A stretch of 64,000 bases of DNA from Carideicomes alvinocaridis (GCA_005473895.2 SRJI02000017.1:1-64000); one strand, 5' to 3'. Shown: positions 34,649 through 44,733, counted from the first letter of the stretch. Made by a program: numbers and translations. Notes: a model not told the origin generated them from the letters alone.

Positions 34649-34798
34649 ATGGCCTTTCTCAATTCTTTCCGCAAGCGCGTCGCCTATCGCCGCACGGTGG
34701 CCGAACTGTCCAGCCTCGATCCGCGCCTGGCCGAAGACCTCGGCGTCGATCGCGGCCGCATCCACGAGATCGCCGCCGACGCCGTCTATCGCCGCTGA
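34649..34798 (+). CDS. DUF1127-family small protein
   Basis: A 49-residue basic protein. MAFLNSFRKRVAYRRTVAEL followed by L-S-x-L-D-x-R-x-L-x-D-L-G-V-x-R-x-x-I is the DUF1127 pattern. Such proteins are widespread in Rhizobiales and Rhodobacterales; some bind RNA or affect phosphate and carbon metabolism. CGGAGG is nine bases upstream. The palindrome just before it hints at shared control with the gap genes. Confidence 0.85.
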   Translation: MAFLNSFRKRVAYRRTVAELSSLDPRLAEDLGVDRGRIHEIAADAVYRR

Positions 34799-34877
34799 CC
34801 CGCCACGCCAGTTTCGCCTTGGCGCCACGGGCTGCCCGCGTCTATCCTGCGCTCCGACCTTGTGGGAGGAGCATGGC

Positions 34878-35306
34878 ATGGCCAGAGCGCCGCGGCATCT
34901 GTGGCTGGTGGGCGGCGCCGCGCTGATCTGGAACGCCATGGGGATCGTCGATTTCGTCCTCGTCCAGACCGGCAACACACAGGACCTCGCCCGGCTCGGC
35001 CCGGTCCAGGCCGAATGGTTCCTTTCCGCCCCGCTATGGGAAAGCGCCATCTGGGGGATCGCCACCGGCTTTTCGCTGGTGGGCTCGGCCCTCATGCTGC
35101 TGCGCCAGCGGCCCGCCCTGCCCTTTCTCGGGATCGGTTTCGCGGCGTTCCTGCTGCTCTCGGTCCAGGAATTCCTGCTCGCCCCCACTCCGCTCGATGC
35201 CCGGGCCGGGCCCGCGGCGCAGACCCTCTGGGCGGCGATCCTGCTGGTGGCGCTGCTGACGTGGCTCTACGCCTGGGCGATGGTCCGGGCGCGGGTGCTG
35301 CGCTAG
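34878..35306 (+). CDS. Small integral membrane protein of unknown function
   Basis: A 142-residue protein with four hydrophobic segments (about residues 8-28, 52-75, 79-100, 115-138) and few charged residues between. No motif was recognised. GGGAGGAG lies six bases before the ATG; the next upstream ATG is out of frame. Its stop overlaps the stop of convergent coaD in the shared tetranucleotide CTAG. Confidence 0.75.
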   Translation: MARAPRHLWLVGGAALIWNAMGIVDFVLVQTGNTQDLARLGPVQAEWFLSAPLWESAIWGIATGFSLVGSALMLLRQRPALPFLGIGFAAFLLLSVQEFLLAPTPLDARAGPAAQTLWAAILLVALLTWLYAWAMVRARVLR

Positions 35307-35806
35307 TCCTCGTCCTTGCCCAGCTTGGCCAGCAGCTTGCTGCGCACCGCCGGCGGCACGAAGCGGCGCACGTCGCCGTCCAGCCGGGCGATTTCCTTCA
35401 CCAGCTTGGAGGCGATGGCCTGGTGGCGCGCCTCGGCCATGAGGAAGACGGTCTCGACCGAGGAATCCAGCGCCCGGTTCATGCCGACCATCTGGTATTC
35501 GTATTCGAAATCCGCCACCGCGCGCAGGCCGCGCACGATGATCTGGGCGCCCACGTCATGGGCGCAGTCGATCAGCAGGTTCTCGAAGGGATGCACCCGG
35601 ATCTCGCAGCCGGTCTCCGCCTCCAGCGCCGGGATCTCGGTCTCGATCATCGCCACCCGCTCCTCGAGGTCGAAGAGCGGACCCTTGTCGCGGTTGATCG
35701 CCACGCCGATCACCAGCCGGTCGACAAGGGCGCAAGCGCGCCGGATAATGTCGATATGGCCCAGCGTGATGGGATCGAACGTGCCGGGATAGAGCGCAAT
35801 CCGCAT
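35303..35806 (-). CDS. coaD: Phosphopantetheine adenylyltransferase
   Basis: CoaD (167 residues) makes dephospho-CoA from 4'-phosphopantetheine and ATP. The nucleotidyltransferase motif T-L-G-H in YPGTFDPITLGHIDI (about residues 6-20), the RGLRAVADFEYEYQM block and ASKLVKEIARL are present. The last replaces the common ISSTLVKEIA with a Lys in the Ser/Thr stretch. GGGGGAAG precedes the ATG, which was preferred over a start 12 codons upstream. It converges with the small membrane-protein gene with a 4-base overlap. Confidence 0.96.
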   Translation of the reverse strand: MRIALYPGTFDPITLGHIDIIRRACALVDRLVIGVAINRDKGPLFDLEERVAMIETEIPALEAETGCEIRVHPFENLLIDCAHDVGAQIIVRGLRAVADFEYEYQMVGMNRALDSSVETVFLMAEARHQAIASKLVKEIARLDGDVRRFVPPAVRSKLLAKLGKDED

Positions 35807-35926
35807 GAAATCTTCCCCCTCGGGTCCTCCGTCGGGTCGCACGCAACATTATTGCCAATCGGAATGCAACCGCCAAATGCCGCAGCGCGTCATCGCAGGC
35901 GCCGAAATGGGGGACGCGCGCGGCCC

Positions 35927-35995
35927 GGCTCCCCCTTCATCTTGCCCGAAAACTCCGGGGTGAGGAGCGCAGCAACGAGGGGCAGAGCCCCTGCC
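35927..35995 (-). repeat. Intergenic repeat copy 7 (full length, reverse orientation)
   Basis: On the plus strand the order is GGCTCCCCCTTCATCTTGCC, CGAAAACTC, CGGGGTGAGG, then GGGGCAGAGCCCC. This is the reverse of copies 2-4 and shows that the short and long repeat forms belong to one family. It lies between coaD and the CBS gene. Confidence 0.75.
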
Positions 35996-36025
35996 CCGCG
36001 CCACGTCCCGCCCCGGTGGCGGGGG

Positions 36026-36460
36026 TCAATGCCCCATGATCATCCCCTCGAGGGCGTTGTTTTCCATCGCCAGTTCCGAGAGCCGCGCCTTGACCGCGTC
36101 GCCGATCGTGACGATGCCGACCAGCACGCCGTCCTCCACCACCGGCATGTGGCGGAACCGGCCCTCGGTCATGCGGGACAACACGTCATGGGCGTTGTCG
36201 TCGCGCTTGCAGGTCTCCGGGTCGGCGGTCATCATCTGCTCCGCCCGCTCCTCGAGGATCTCGGGCCCGCGCTGCGCCAGGGCCCGCACGATGTCGCGTT
36301 CCGACAGGATGCCCTGCGCCGTCTGCCCGTCCTGCGACACCACCACGCCGCCGATCCGCCGCTCCGCGAGGATGCGGGTCACCTCCTTGATGGTCACGTC
36401 GGGGCGGACGCTGACGACGCCGTCATCGCCCTTGGACTTGAGAATCTGGTGAACGAGCAT
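36026..36460 (-). CDS. CBS-domain pair protein
   Basis: A 144-residue stand-alone CBS pair. The first CBS (about residues 12-66) has GGVVVSQDGQTAQGILSERD; the second (about 77-132) has RHMPVVEDGVLVGIVTIGD. Such proteins bind adenine nucleotides and act as energy sensors; no partner enzyme is fused. GGAGGACC precedes the ATG, and a longer frame upstream was rejected. It lies next to a LysR gene on the same strand, 94 bases apart, without obvious link. Confidence 0.88.
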   Translation of the reverse strand: MLVHQILKSKGDDGVVSVRPDVTIKEVTRILAERRIGGVVVSQDGQTAQGILSERDIVRALAQRGPEILEERAEQMMTADPETCKRDDNAHDVLSRMTEGRFRHMPVVEDGVLVGIVTIGDAVKARLSELAMENNALEGMIMGH

Positions 36461-36554
36461 CGCGGTCCTCCTTGTGCCGGGGCGCGTCTGTGGCACTCGC
36501 GAGAGCCTGCGCCCAAATGTCGCGCTTTCAGCGTCCACGGCGCCGCCCTTCCTG

Positions 36555-37448
36555 TCAAGCGGCACGCTCCAGCATGGTTACTTCCCGGCGGATCCCCTCT
36601 GCCAGCGCAGTGGCAAAGCGGTTCATCCGCTCCAGCCGCCGGTCGTCGTCGTGGCGGATCAGGTAGAAGGCGCGGGTCAGGGAGAATTCGGCCTCCAGCA
36701 CCTTCTTCACCTCGGGGGCGGAGGGCAGCGCAAAATCGTGGACGATGCCCAGCCCCGCCGCGTGCCGGATCAGGTTGAGCTGCACCGAGATCGAGTTCGA
36801 GGCCAGCGGCAGCCGGTCGGCCAGGTCGCTGAGATAGTCCAGCTCCTTGTCGAAGATCATGTCGGGGATGTAGCCGATCACCCGGTGGGCGGCGAGGTCG
36901 GCGAGACTCTCCAGCGGCGGCGCGGTCTCCAGGTACTCGGCGCTGGCCGCGAAATGCAGCCGGTACTCGCTCAGCTTCTGGACCGAAAGCCGGCCGGCCG
37001 TGGGCGGCGAGACGGCGATCGCCATGTCCGCCTCGCGCTTGGACAGGTTCACCACCCGCGGCAGCGCGACGATCTGGATCTCGAGGTCGGGATTCTCGGC
37101 GGCGATCCGGGCGCAGACCCCGGGCAACAGGAAGTTCGCGCAGCCGTCCGGCGCGCCGATCCGGATCGTGCCCGAGAGCTGCCCGGCCTTGCCCGCCAGC
37201 TCCTCCACCGCCTCGCCCATCGCCTGCTCGGCGCGGGCCGCGTGGGCGATCAGCCGCTGCCCCGCATCGGTCAGCGCGTAGCCCTGCGGCGACTTGGCGA
37301 ACAGCGGCGCGCCGAGCGCCTCCTCCAGCCGCGCCACGCGCCGCCCGACGGTGGCGGGATCGACCTTCAGCCGCCGCCCCGCCTCCGACAGCGATTCCGC
37401 CCGCGCCACGGCGAGAAAGACCCGCAGGTCGTCCCAATGCGGCTCCAT
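36555..37448 (-). CDS. LysR-family regulator, divergent from mmsA
   Basis: A 297-residue LysR regulator. The winged HTH (DDLRVFLAVARAESLSEAGR then VDPATVGRRVARLEEAL, residues about 6-46) is followed by the effector domain. It is transcribed away from mmsA with 104 bases between start codons, the usual arrangement for a regulator of the adjacent operon, so control of valine catabolism is inferred. The intergenic DNA contains TGCA-ATTC-TGCA (37462-37473) as a possible site. Confidence 0.88.
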   Translation of the reverse strand: MEPHWDDLRVFLAVARAESLSEAGRRLKVDPATVGRRVARLEEALGAPLFAKSPQGYALTDAGQRLIAHAARAEQAMGEAVEELAGKAGQLSGTIRIGAPDGCANFLLPGVCARIAAENPDLEIQIVALPRVVNLSKREADMAIAVSPPTAGRLSVQKLSEYRLHFAASAEYLETAPPLESLADLAAHRVIGYIPDMIFDKELDYLSDLADRLPLASNSISVQLNLIRHAAGLGIVHDFALPSAPEVKKVLEAEFSLTRAFYLIRHDDDRRLERMNRFATALAEGIRREVTMLERAA

Positions 37449-37552
37449 TCGCCCTACCTCTGCAATTCTGCATGACCTTTTTGGCATCTTGCCTCTGTTA
37501 ATGGGATTTTTGCAAGACTATGCTCCGCGCGACCGATCAGGAGGACGATCCC

Positions 37553-39052
<1,500 letters not shown>

Positions 39053-39089
39053 TCGCTCCGGGCCTTCGGGTCTGGACCGGAAACGGAAA

Positions 39090-39120
39090 GGGCGGCTCCC
39101 GGAGCCGCCCATTTTCGTTT
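39090..39120 (+). terminator. Terminator of mmsA, possibly bidirectional
   Basis: GGGCGGCTCC and GGAGCCGCCC form a 10-bp inverted repeat with one base between (effective loop of 3-5), followed by ATTTTCGTTT. It lies between the convergent mmsA and VPLPA-CTERM genes and could serve both. Confidence 0.75.
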
Positions 39121-39138
39121 CTCGAAGACGCTCGCGGG

Positions 39139-39816
39139 TTACTTGCGGCGGCGACGTGCCACGCCGAGACCGCCAAGCCCTGCCACCAGCAGAAGGGCGG
39201 TGGCCGGCAGCGGGACCGGCGAGGTCTGGGTCTCGTAGGTCAGGCTGGAGAGCTTGAATTCATCGTTGTCGCCCCAGGCCCCGATACCGAACAGCGAGCC
39301 GACCAGGGCTCCGGAGGCGAAGGTAAAGGTCTTCGGGTTGCCATTGTTCCCGCGACCGGCGTCAAACGTGAACGGAGAGGGGGCGGAGCCGACGGCCTTG
39401 GACGCATAGATGCCAAAGTCGAAATCGTCGTTGTAGTCCCAGTAATCGAAGGTCACCGAGGTGATCTCGACGTCTTGCGAGCCGAAGTCGATCAGCGCCA
39501 TCTCGCCGCCGTTCTGGCCATCGATCGTGTGCTGATCGCGGCCGTAATTTTCGTTGGTGTCATAGGTGCATTTCGACGTGTAGCTCGCCGAACAGATGCC
39601 GAGGCCGGCGCCCCACCAGCTGGCCACGTATTCGTCGTTGCTGACGATCTTGCCGAAGGAGTCGACCTTGGCGCCGGTGACGGTCGCCGCGCCATAGCTG
39701 TGGCCCGTGGAACTCCAGCCCTTTTCGACGCCGAAGTCGATCACGGCGGCCGAGGAAGCGCCGGCAAAGCCGAGGATGGTGGCCGCGGAGGCCGCGAGAA
39801 TGTTGGTGAACTTCAT
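39139..39816 (-). CDS. VPLPA-CTERM sorting-signal surface protein
   Basis: A 225-residue exported protein. An N-terminal signal peptide (cleavage near GASSA-AVIDFG) precedes a beta-rich, Asp/Gly/Tyr-rich body with a C-x6-C pair (residues about 74-82). The C-terminus is a VPLPA-CTERM signal: P-V-P-L-P-A, a hydrophobic helix, then a basic cluster ARRRRK. Such proteins are processed by a dedicated exosortase (XrtD type) and linked to extracellular matrix in Rhodobacteraceae. No exosortase is in the window. The body resembles no domain I can name. Confidence 0.88.
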   Translation of the reverse strand: MKFTNILAASAATILGFAGASSAAVIDFGVEKGWSSTGHSYGAATVTGAKVDSFGKIVSNDEYVASWWGAGLGICSASYTSKCTYDTNENYGRDQHTIDGQNGGEMALIDFGSQDVEITSVTFDYWDYNDDFDFGIYASKAVGSAPSPFTFDAGRGNNGNPKTFTFASGALVGSLFGIGAWGDNDEFKLSSLTYETQTSPVPLPATALLLVAGLGGLGVARRRRK

Positions 39817-40224
39817 GAATCTTTACCCTTGTCTCTCAGAAAGCGCCCCCGCCCCCTGCGCCCCAGATGGGTATCGCAACCGTCGCGGCCACGCATTTGC
39901 CATCTTGGTGACATGATGCAGCCGTATCGTGGCCTCAACGGGCGAACAATTGCTGCCGAGCGTCGCCCCGGCAGGATGCCATCATATTACTGATATCATT
40001 GAGTTACTTTTCGGCAGGTGGCCGTGGCATTGTTGCCCATACCGCCTCATTTCCGGCCTGCGCGGAGAATTGTTTCGAGCGGCGCAAAAGGCGTCCTCGC
40101 CCCATTTCCGCCACGAAGCCGGGAGGGCCGCGCGGGGTGCCATTGCCTTGATCGCGGCCGCCGACGCGGCTACCCATTTCCGGCGTCCGCACCCGCCCCC
40201 GTAGACAATCCCGTCAGGATCCCG
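39817..40224. other. Gene-free, relatively A/T-rich interval
   Basis: These 408 bases between the divergent VPLPA-CTERM and DUF2161 genes contain no credible frame. The centre (39980-40015) is among the most A/T-rich stretches nearby (ATATTACTGATATCATTGAG) and may hold promoters for both genes, but I could not fit a clear -35/-10 pair. Confidence 0.5.
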
Positions 40225-40887
40225 ATGCCGAAAGACCTGCGCGAAACCGATCTCTACGCCCCGATCAAGGCGCTGCTCGAGGGACAGGGCTACGAGGTCA
40301 AGGCCGAGGTCGGCGCGGTCGACGTCCTGGCCTGCCGGCCCGACAGCGACGACCCGCCGGTGATCGTGGAGCTGAAGACCGGCTTTTCGCTCTCCCTGCT
40401 CCACCAGGGCGTGGCGCGGCAATCGGTGACCGACGCGGTCTACCTCGCCGTGCCGCGCGGCTCCGGTCGCCGCTGGCTGGGCGCCCTCAAGCAGATGAAG
40501 ACGCTCTGCCGGCGTCTCGGGCTGGGGCTGATCACCGTGCGGCTGGCGGACGGGCACCCGGAGATCCACCTCGACCCCGCGCCCTACCGCCCGCGCAAAT
40601 CCGCCCCGCGGCGCGACCGGCTGCTGCGCGAATTCGCCCGGCGCGAGGGCGATCCCAATACCGGCGGCGCCACCCGCACCGGGCTGGTCACCGCCTATCG
40701 CCAGGACGCGCTGCGCATCGCCGCCCATCTGGGCGAACACGGCGAGAGCAAGGGCGCCCATGTCGCCGCCGCCACCGGAATCGCCCGGGCCACGCGGATG
40801 ATGGCCGACGACCATTACGGCTGGTTCGAGCGGGTCGCGCCGGGGATCTACCGGCTGACCCCCAACGGGCGGGACGCGCTGAGCTAG
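40225..40887 (+). CDS. DUF2161 PD-(D/E)XK-family protein
   Basis: A 220-residue protein. The N-terminal half has the nuclease-like core E-V-G-A-V-D-V-L...V-I-V-E-L-K-T-G (residues about 29-55), with Asp, Glu and Lys placed as in PD-(D/E)XK enzymes, followed by Q-S-V-T-D-A-V-Y-L-A-V-P. The C-terminal half, from about 145, looks like a winged-helix region ending FERVAPGIYRLTPNGRDAL. This matches the DUF2161 group. Activity and substrate are unknown. AGGAT precedes the ATG. Confidence 0.82.
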   Translation: MPKDLRETDLYAPIKALLEGQGYEVKAEVGAVDVLACRPDSDDPPVIVELKTGFSLSLLHQGVARQSVTDAVYLAVPRGSGRRWLGALKQMKTLCRRLGLGLITVRLADGHPEIHLDPAPYRPRKSAPRRDRLLREFARREGDPNTGGATRTGLVTAYRQDALRIAAHLGEHGESKGAHVAAATGIARATRMMADDHYGWFERVAPGIYRLTPNGRDALS

Positions 40888-41023
40888 CGCCCGCCTGCCC
40901 TTCACAACCCTACCCCCGACCGCTGCGACACCGATGCAAAGCGACTTCGCGGTTTTCGCTGTTGCCATTGCATCCCTGCAGGTGCTTCCCTGTCCGCCAA
41001 CGGAGCGTCAGGAGGAGAGGCTC

Positions 41024-42169
41024 ATGGATTTCGCCCTGAGCGAGGAACAGACGGCCATCTTCGAGATGGCCCATGCCTTCGGGCAGGACCGCATCGCGCC
41101 CCATGCCCGCGACTGGGAAAAGCAGGGGACGATCCCCCGCGATCTCTGGCCCGACGTGGCCGAGCTGGGGCTGGGCGGCATCTACGTGTCGGAGGACTAC
41201 GGCGGCTCGGGCCTGTCCCGGCTGGACGCCACCCTGATCTTCGAGGCGCTGGCCATGGCCTGCCCCTCGGTCGGGTCCTTCCTGTCGATCCACAACATGT
41301 GCGGCGGGATGATCGACAAGTTCGGCAGCGAGGAGAGCAAGCAGAAATGGCTGCCCGACCTCTGCGCAATGAACAAGGTGTTTTCCTACTGCCTGACCGA
41401 ACCCGGCTCGGGCTCGGACGCCGCCGCGCTGCGCACCAAGGCCGCGCGTACCAATGACGGCTACCGGCTGAACGGGGTCAAAAGCTTCATCTCCGGCGGG
41501 TCCTATTCCGACTGCTATCTCAGCATGGTGCGCACCGGCGATGACGGGCCCAAGGGCGTCTCGGCCATGGTCATCGAGGCGGGCAGCGATGGCCTGTCCT
41601 TCGGCGGGCTGGAGGACAAGATGGGCTGGCGGTCGCAGCCGACCTCGCAGGTGCAGTTCGACGATTGCGACGTGCCAGCGGGCAACCTCGTGGGCGAGGA
41701 AGGCCGCGGCTTCACCTACGCCATGGCGGGGCTCGACGGCGGGCGGCTGAACATCGCGGCCTCGGCGCTTGGCGGCGCACAGGCGGCGATGACCGCGACG
41801 CTGGCCTATATGGGCGAGCGCCGCGCCTTCGGGCAGAGCATCGACCAGTTCCAGGCGCTGCAGTTCCGGCTGGCCGAGATGGAGACGCGGCTTCAGGCCT
41901 CTCGCATCTTCCTGCGGCAGGCGGCGTGGAAGCTGGACCAGGGCGCGCCGGATGCGACCAAGTTCTGCGCCATGGCCAAGCTGATGGTCACCGACGCGGC
42001 CTTCGACGTGGCCAACCAGTGCCTGCAACTGCACGGCGGCTACGGCTACCTTGCCGATTACGGGGTGGAGAAGATCGTGCGCGACCTGCGGGTCCACCAG
42101 ATCCTCGAGGGCACCAACGAGATCATGCGCCACATCATCGCGCGCATCCTGCTGGCGGAGCGCGGCTGA
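41024..42169 (+). CDS. Isobutyryl-CoA dehydrogenase (ACAD8-type acyl-CoA dehydrogenase)
   Basis: A 381-residue FAD acyl-CoA dehydrogenase. It starts MDFALSEEQTAIFEMAHAF and has YCLTEPGSGSDAAALRTKA, the FAD/substrate segments, and the C-terminal catalytic Glu in HQILEGTNEIMR. The overall pattern and the following 3-hydroxyisobutyryl-CoA hydrolase and mmsB genes identify the valine step isobutyryl-CoA to methacrylyl-CoA. GGAGGAGAGG lies just upstream of the chosen ATG. Its TGA overlaps the next ATG by one base. Confidence 0.9.
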   Translation: MDFALSEEQTAIFEMAHAFGQDRIAPHARDWEKQGTIPRDLWPDVAELGLGGIYVSEDYGGSGLSRLDATLIFEALAMACPSVGSFLSIHNMCGGMIDKFGSEESKQKWLPDLCAMNKVFSYCLTEPGSGSDAAALRTKAARTNDGYRLNGVKSFISGGSYSDCYLSMVRTGDDGPKGVSAMVIEAGSDGLSFGGLEDKMGWRSQPTSQVQFDDCDVPAGNLVGEEGRGFTYAMAGLDGGRLNIAASALGGAQAAMTATLAYMGERRAFGQSIDQFQALQFRLAEMETRLQASRIFLRQAAWKLDQGAPDATKFCAMAKLMVTDAAFDVANQCLQLHGGYGYLADYGVEKIVRDLRVHQILEGTNEIMRHIIARILLAERG

Positions 42170-43191
42170 TGGGGGACGTGACGATCCGCAAGGAGGGCCG
42201 CGCCGGCCGCATCACGCTGAGCCGGGAGAAGGCGCTGAACGCGCTGTCCTGGGAGATGTGCCTGGAGATGGAAAGCGCGCTCGATGCCTGGGCCGATGAC
42301 GAGGCGGTGGCGCTGGTCGTGATCGACGCCGCGGGGGAAAAGGCCTTCTGTGCGGGGGGCGACATCGCCGAGATGTACCGCCGCGGCCAGGAGGGCGATT
42401 TCGACTACGGCCGCCAGTTCTGGCGCGACGAGTACCGGCTGAACACCAAGCTCGCGGAATACGGAAAGCCCATCGTGTCCTTCATGCAGGGCTTCGTCAT
42501 GGGCGGCGGCGTGGGCGTGGGCTGCCACCTGCCCCACCGGGTCGTGGGCGACAGCACGCAGATGGCCATGCCGGAATGCGGCATCGGGCTGATCCCCGAC
42601 GTGGGCGGTACGCTGCTGCTGTCGGGGGCGCCGGGGCGGCTGGGCGAATACCTCGGCCTGACCGGCGCGCGGATGGGCCCGGGCGACGCCATCGCGGCGG
42701 GATTTGCCGACCATTACCTGCCCGAGGCGGACTGGCCGCAGGCGATCGAGTCGCTGTGCAGGACCGGGACGCTCAATCCGCTGACCGGCAATCTCGGCAA
42801 CGCGCCCGACCCGGCGCTCGACCGCGATGTGATCGACCGGCATTTCGCGGGCGAGGATGTCGGCGCGATCCTGGCCTCGCTGCGCGGGGATGACAGCGAG
42901 TTCGCCGCCAAGACGCTCAAGGTGCTGGAGCGCGGCTGCCCGATCTCCATGGCGGCGACGCTGCGCATGGTCCAGGCACTCGGCGACGGCGCCACGATCC
43001 GCGACGCGCTGGCACAGGAATTCCGCTTCACCTACCGCTCCATGACCGAGGGCGACTTCCTCGAAGGGGTGCGGGCGGCGATCATCGACAAGGACCGCTC
43101 GCCGCAATGGCGCCACGCCCCGGGCGAGGTGCCGGCGGAGACGGTCGATCACATCCTCGCGCCGCTGGGCGACGAGGAGCTGAAGCTCTGA
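42169..43191 (+). CDS. 3-hydroxyisobutyryl-CoA hydrolase (crotonase fold)
   Basis: A 340-residue crotonase-family protein, longer than enoyl-CoA hydratases (about 260) and matching the HIBCH group. It has FCAGGDIAEMYRRGQ, GFVMGGGVGVGCHLPHR and MPECGIGLIPDVGGTLLLS (catalytic Glu and Asp), plus the C-terminal extension with RGCPISMAATLRM. It releases CoA from 3-hydroxyisobutyryl-CoA, giving the substrate for MmsB, whose gene follows 13 bases later. Confidence 0.9.
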   Translation: MGDVTIRKEGRAGRITLSREKALNALSWEMCLEMESALDAWADDEAVALVVIDAAGEKAFCAGGDIAEMYRRGQEGDFDYGRQFWRDEYRLNTKLAEYGKPIVSFMQGFVMGGGVGVGCHLPHRVVGDSTQMAMPECGIGLIPDVGGTLLLSGAPGRLGEYLGLTGARMGPGDAIAAGFADHYLPEADWPQAIESLCRTGTLNPLTGNLGNAPDPALDRDVIDRHFAGEDVGAILASLRGDDSEFAAKTLKVLERGCPISMAATLRMVQALGDGATIRDALAQEFRFTYRSMTEGDFLEGVRAAIIDKDRSPQWRHAPGEVPAETVDHILAPLGDEELKL

Positions 43192-43204
43192 CAGGAGGAC
43201 AGAC

Positions 43205-44083
43205 ATGAAGATCGGATTCATCGGGCTGGGCAACATGGGCGGGCCGATGGCCGCCAACCTCGCCGCCGCGGGCCACGAGGTGACGGGCTTCGACCTTGCC
43301 GCGCCGGTACCGGACGGGGTGACCAAGGCCGCCTCCGCCGCCGAGGCCGCGGCCGACGCCGAGGTGGTGATCACCATGCTGCCCAACGGCGACATCCTGC
43401 GCAGCGTCGCGGGCGAGATCGTCCCGGCGATGAAGACGGGGGCGGTCTTTCTCGACTGCTCCACCGTGGACGTGGCCAGCGCCCGCGCCGTGGCGGAGGA
43501 CGCCAAGGCCGCCGGTCTGCTGGCGCTCGACGCGCCGGTCTCGGGCGGGATCGGTGGCGCCCAGGGCGGCACGCTCACCTTCATGGTGGGCGGCGACAAG
43601 GCGGCCTTCGACATCGCCAAGCCGCTTTTCGACATCATGGGCCAGAAGGCGGTGCATTGCGGCCCCTCCGGCAACGGCCAGGCGGCCAAGATCTGCAACA
43701 ACATGATCCTCGGCGCCACGATGATCGTCACCTGCGAGGCCTTTGCCCTGGCCGACAAGCTGGGGCTGGACCGGCAGGCGATGTTCGACGTCGTCTCCAC
43801 CTCCTCGGGCTATTCCTGGTCGATGAACGCCTATTGCCCGGCGCCTGGGATCGGGCCGAAATCGCCCTCGGACAACGATTACAAGCCGGGCTTTGCCGCC
43901 GACCTGATGCTCAAGGACCTGCGGCTGGCCATGCAGGCGGCCGAGACGGCGGATGCGGACACCCCCATCGGCGAGGCGGCGATGAAGCTCTACGAGCGCT
44001 TCGTGGAACAGGAGGACGGCCGCGGCCGCGACTTCTCCGCCATGCTGCCCCGGTTCGAGAAACGCGGGCACGGCGAGGGCTGA
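43205..44083 (+). CDS. mmsB: 3-hydroxyisobutyrate dehydrogenase
   Basis: MmsB (292 residues) oxidises 3-hydroxyisobutyrate to methylmalonate semialdehyde with NAD. The cofactor loop GLGNMGGPMAANL (8-20), substrate motif DAPVSGGIGGAQGGTL and catalytic Lys in NGQAAKICNNMILG are canonical. The AGGAGG site overlaps the end of the hydrolase region. The product feeds MmsA, encoded 4 kb upstream on the same strand; the two parts are separated by the VPLPA-CTERM and DUF2161 genes. Confidence 0.95.
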   Translation: MKIGFIGLGNMGGPMAANLAAAGHEVTGFDLAAPVPDGVTKAASAAEAAADAEVVITMLPNGDILRSVAGEIVPAMKTGAVFLDCSTVDVASARAVAEDAKAAGLLALDAPVSGGIGGAQGGTLTFMVGGDKAAFDIAKPLFDIMGQKAVHCGPSGNGQAAKICNNMILGATMIVTCEAFALADKLGLDRQAMFDVVSTSSGYSWSMNAYCPAPGIGPKSPSDNDYKPGFAADLMLKDLRLAMQAAETADADTPIGEAAMKLYERFVEQEDGRGRDFSAMLPRFEKRGHGEG

Positions 44084-44221
44084 GCCCGGCAAGGCAGGAT
44101 CGGAAGGCTCTACAGGCCAGATCGACAGGGCGGGCCGGCAGGGTTCCGCCCATTTCCGCGCGGGACGGAACGCGGCGGCGGAGAGGTGGTTTTCCCTCTG
44201 AAAGATGCAGGAGACCACCAG

Positions 44222-44668
44222 ATGCTGACCAGAGCCACCGCCGCCCTTTCGGTCGCAGCCCTCACGGCCTTCGCCGCCCCTGCCGTGGCGCAGGGCTTTT
44301 CCGTGGACACCCCGCAGACCCATCTGATCCAGGCCAAGGGCAATGGCTGCCCGCCGGGCCTGGCGAAGAAGAACAATGGCTGCAATCCCCCGGGCCTCGC
44401 CAAGAAGCAGCGCGGCAGCGACCGTGACTATGATCGGGATCACGACTGGGACCGCGATCATGATCGCGCGGATGACTGGGATCATCACCACGATTACCGC
44501 GTCGGAGAGGTCATCGACCGGGATTACATCGTGATCCGCGATCCCGGCCGTTACGGGCTGGACCCTGGCCGCACCTATTACCGAGTGGGCGATGACGTGT
44601 TCCGCGTCGATCGCGACACCAACGAGGTCATGGAATTCGTCGGCGCCATGGCGGCGCTTCTCGACTGA
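44222..44668 (+). CDS. Secreted RcnB-like protein with Asp/His-rich linker
   Basis: A 148-residue exported protein. The signal peptide is cleaved near AVAQ-GFSVD. Residues about 40-63 hold a doubled motif, GCPPGLAKK then GCNPPGLAKK. A linker at 66-92 is almost all Asp, Arg, His and Trp (DRDYDRDHDWDRDHDR), followed by an RcnB-like domain (VGEVIDRDYIVIRDPGRYGL...YYRVGDDVFRVD). RcnB is a periplasmic nickel/cobalt-related protein; metal binding by the D/H-rich linker is plausible but unproven. Proteins like this are sometimes misnamed excinuclease subunits because they lie beside uvrA; there is no such similarity. Confidence 0.8.
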   Translation: MLTRATAALSVAALTAFAAPAVAQGFSVDTPQTHLIQAKGNGCPPGLAKKNNGCNPPGLAKKQRGSDRDYDRDHDWDRDHDRADDWDHHHDYRVGEVIDRDYIVIRDPGRYGLDPGRTYYRVGDDVFRVDRDTNEVMEFVGAMAALLD

Positions 44669-44697
44669 ACCAACTCTCCCTGCCGGTTACGGCACCT

Positions 44698-44730
44698 GGG
44701 CGCGGGTAAGTCCCCGCGCCCTTTCTTTTC
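44698..44730 (+). terminator. Intrinsic terminator of the RcnB-like gene
   Basis: A 9-bp stem (GGGCGCGGG with CCCGCGCCC), 6-nt loop, then TTTCTTTTC. It ends four bases before the convergent uvrA stop. Confidence 0.82.
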
Positions 44731-44733
44731 GGG

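Noticed and set aside
37449-37552. Clear promoter and LysR box between the regulator and mmsA
   Set aside because: Only a short TGCA-N4-TGCA repeat and scattered A/T runs are visible; no -35/-10 pair with proper spacing could be fitted.
44222-44668. Excinuclease ABC subunit A fragment
   Set aside because: It has a signal peptide and an RcnB-like domain, no Walker motifs, and lies on the opposite strand to uvrA.
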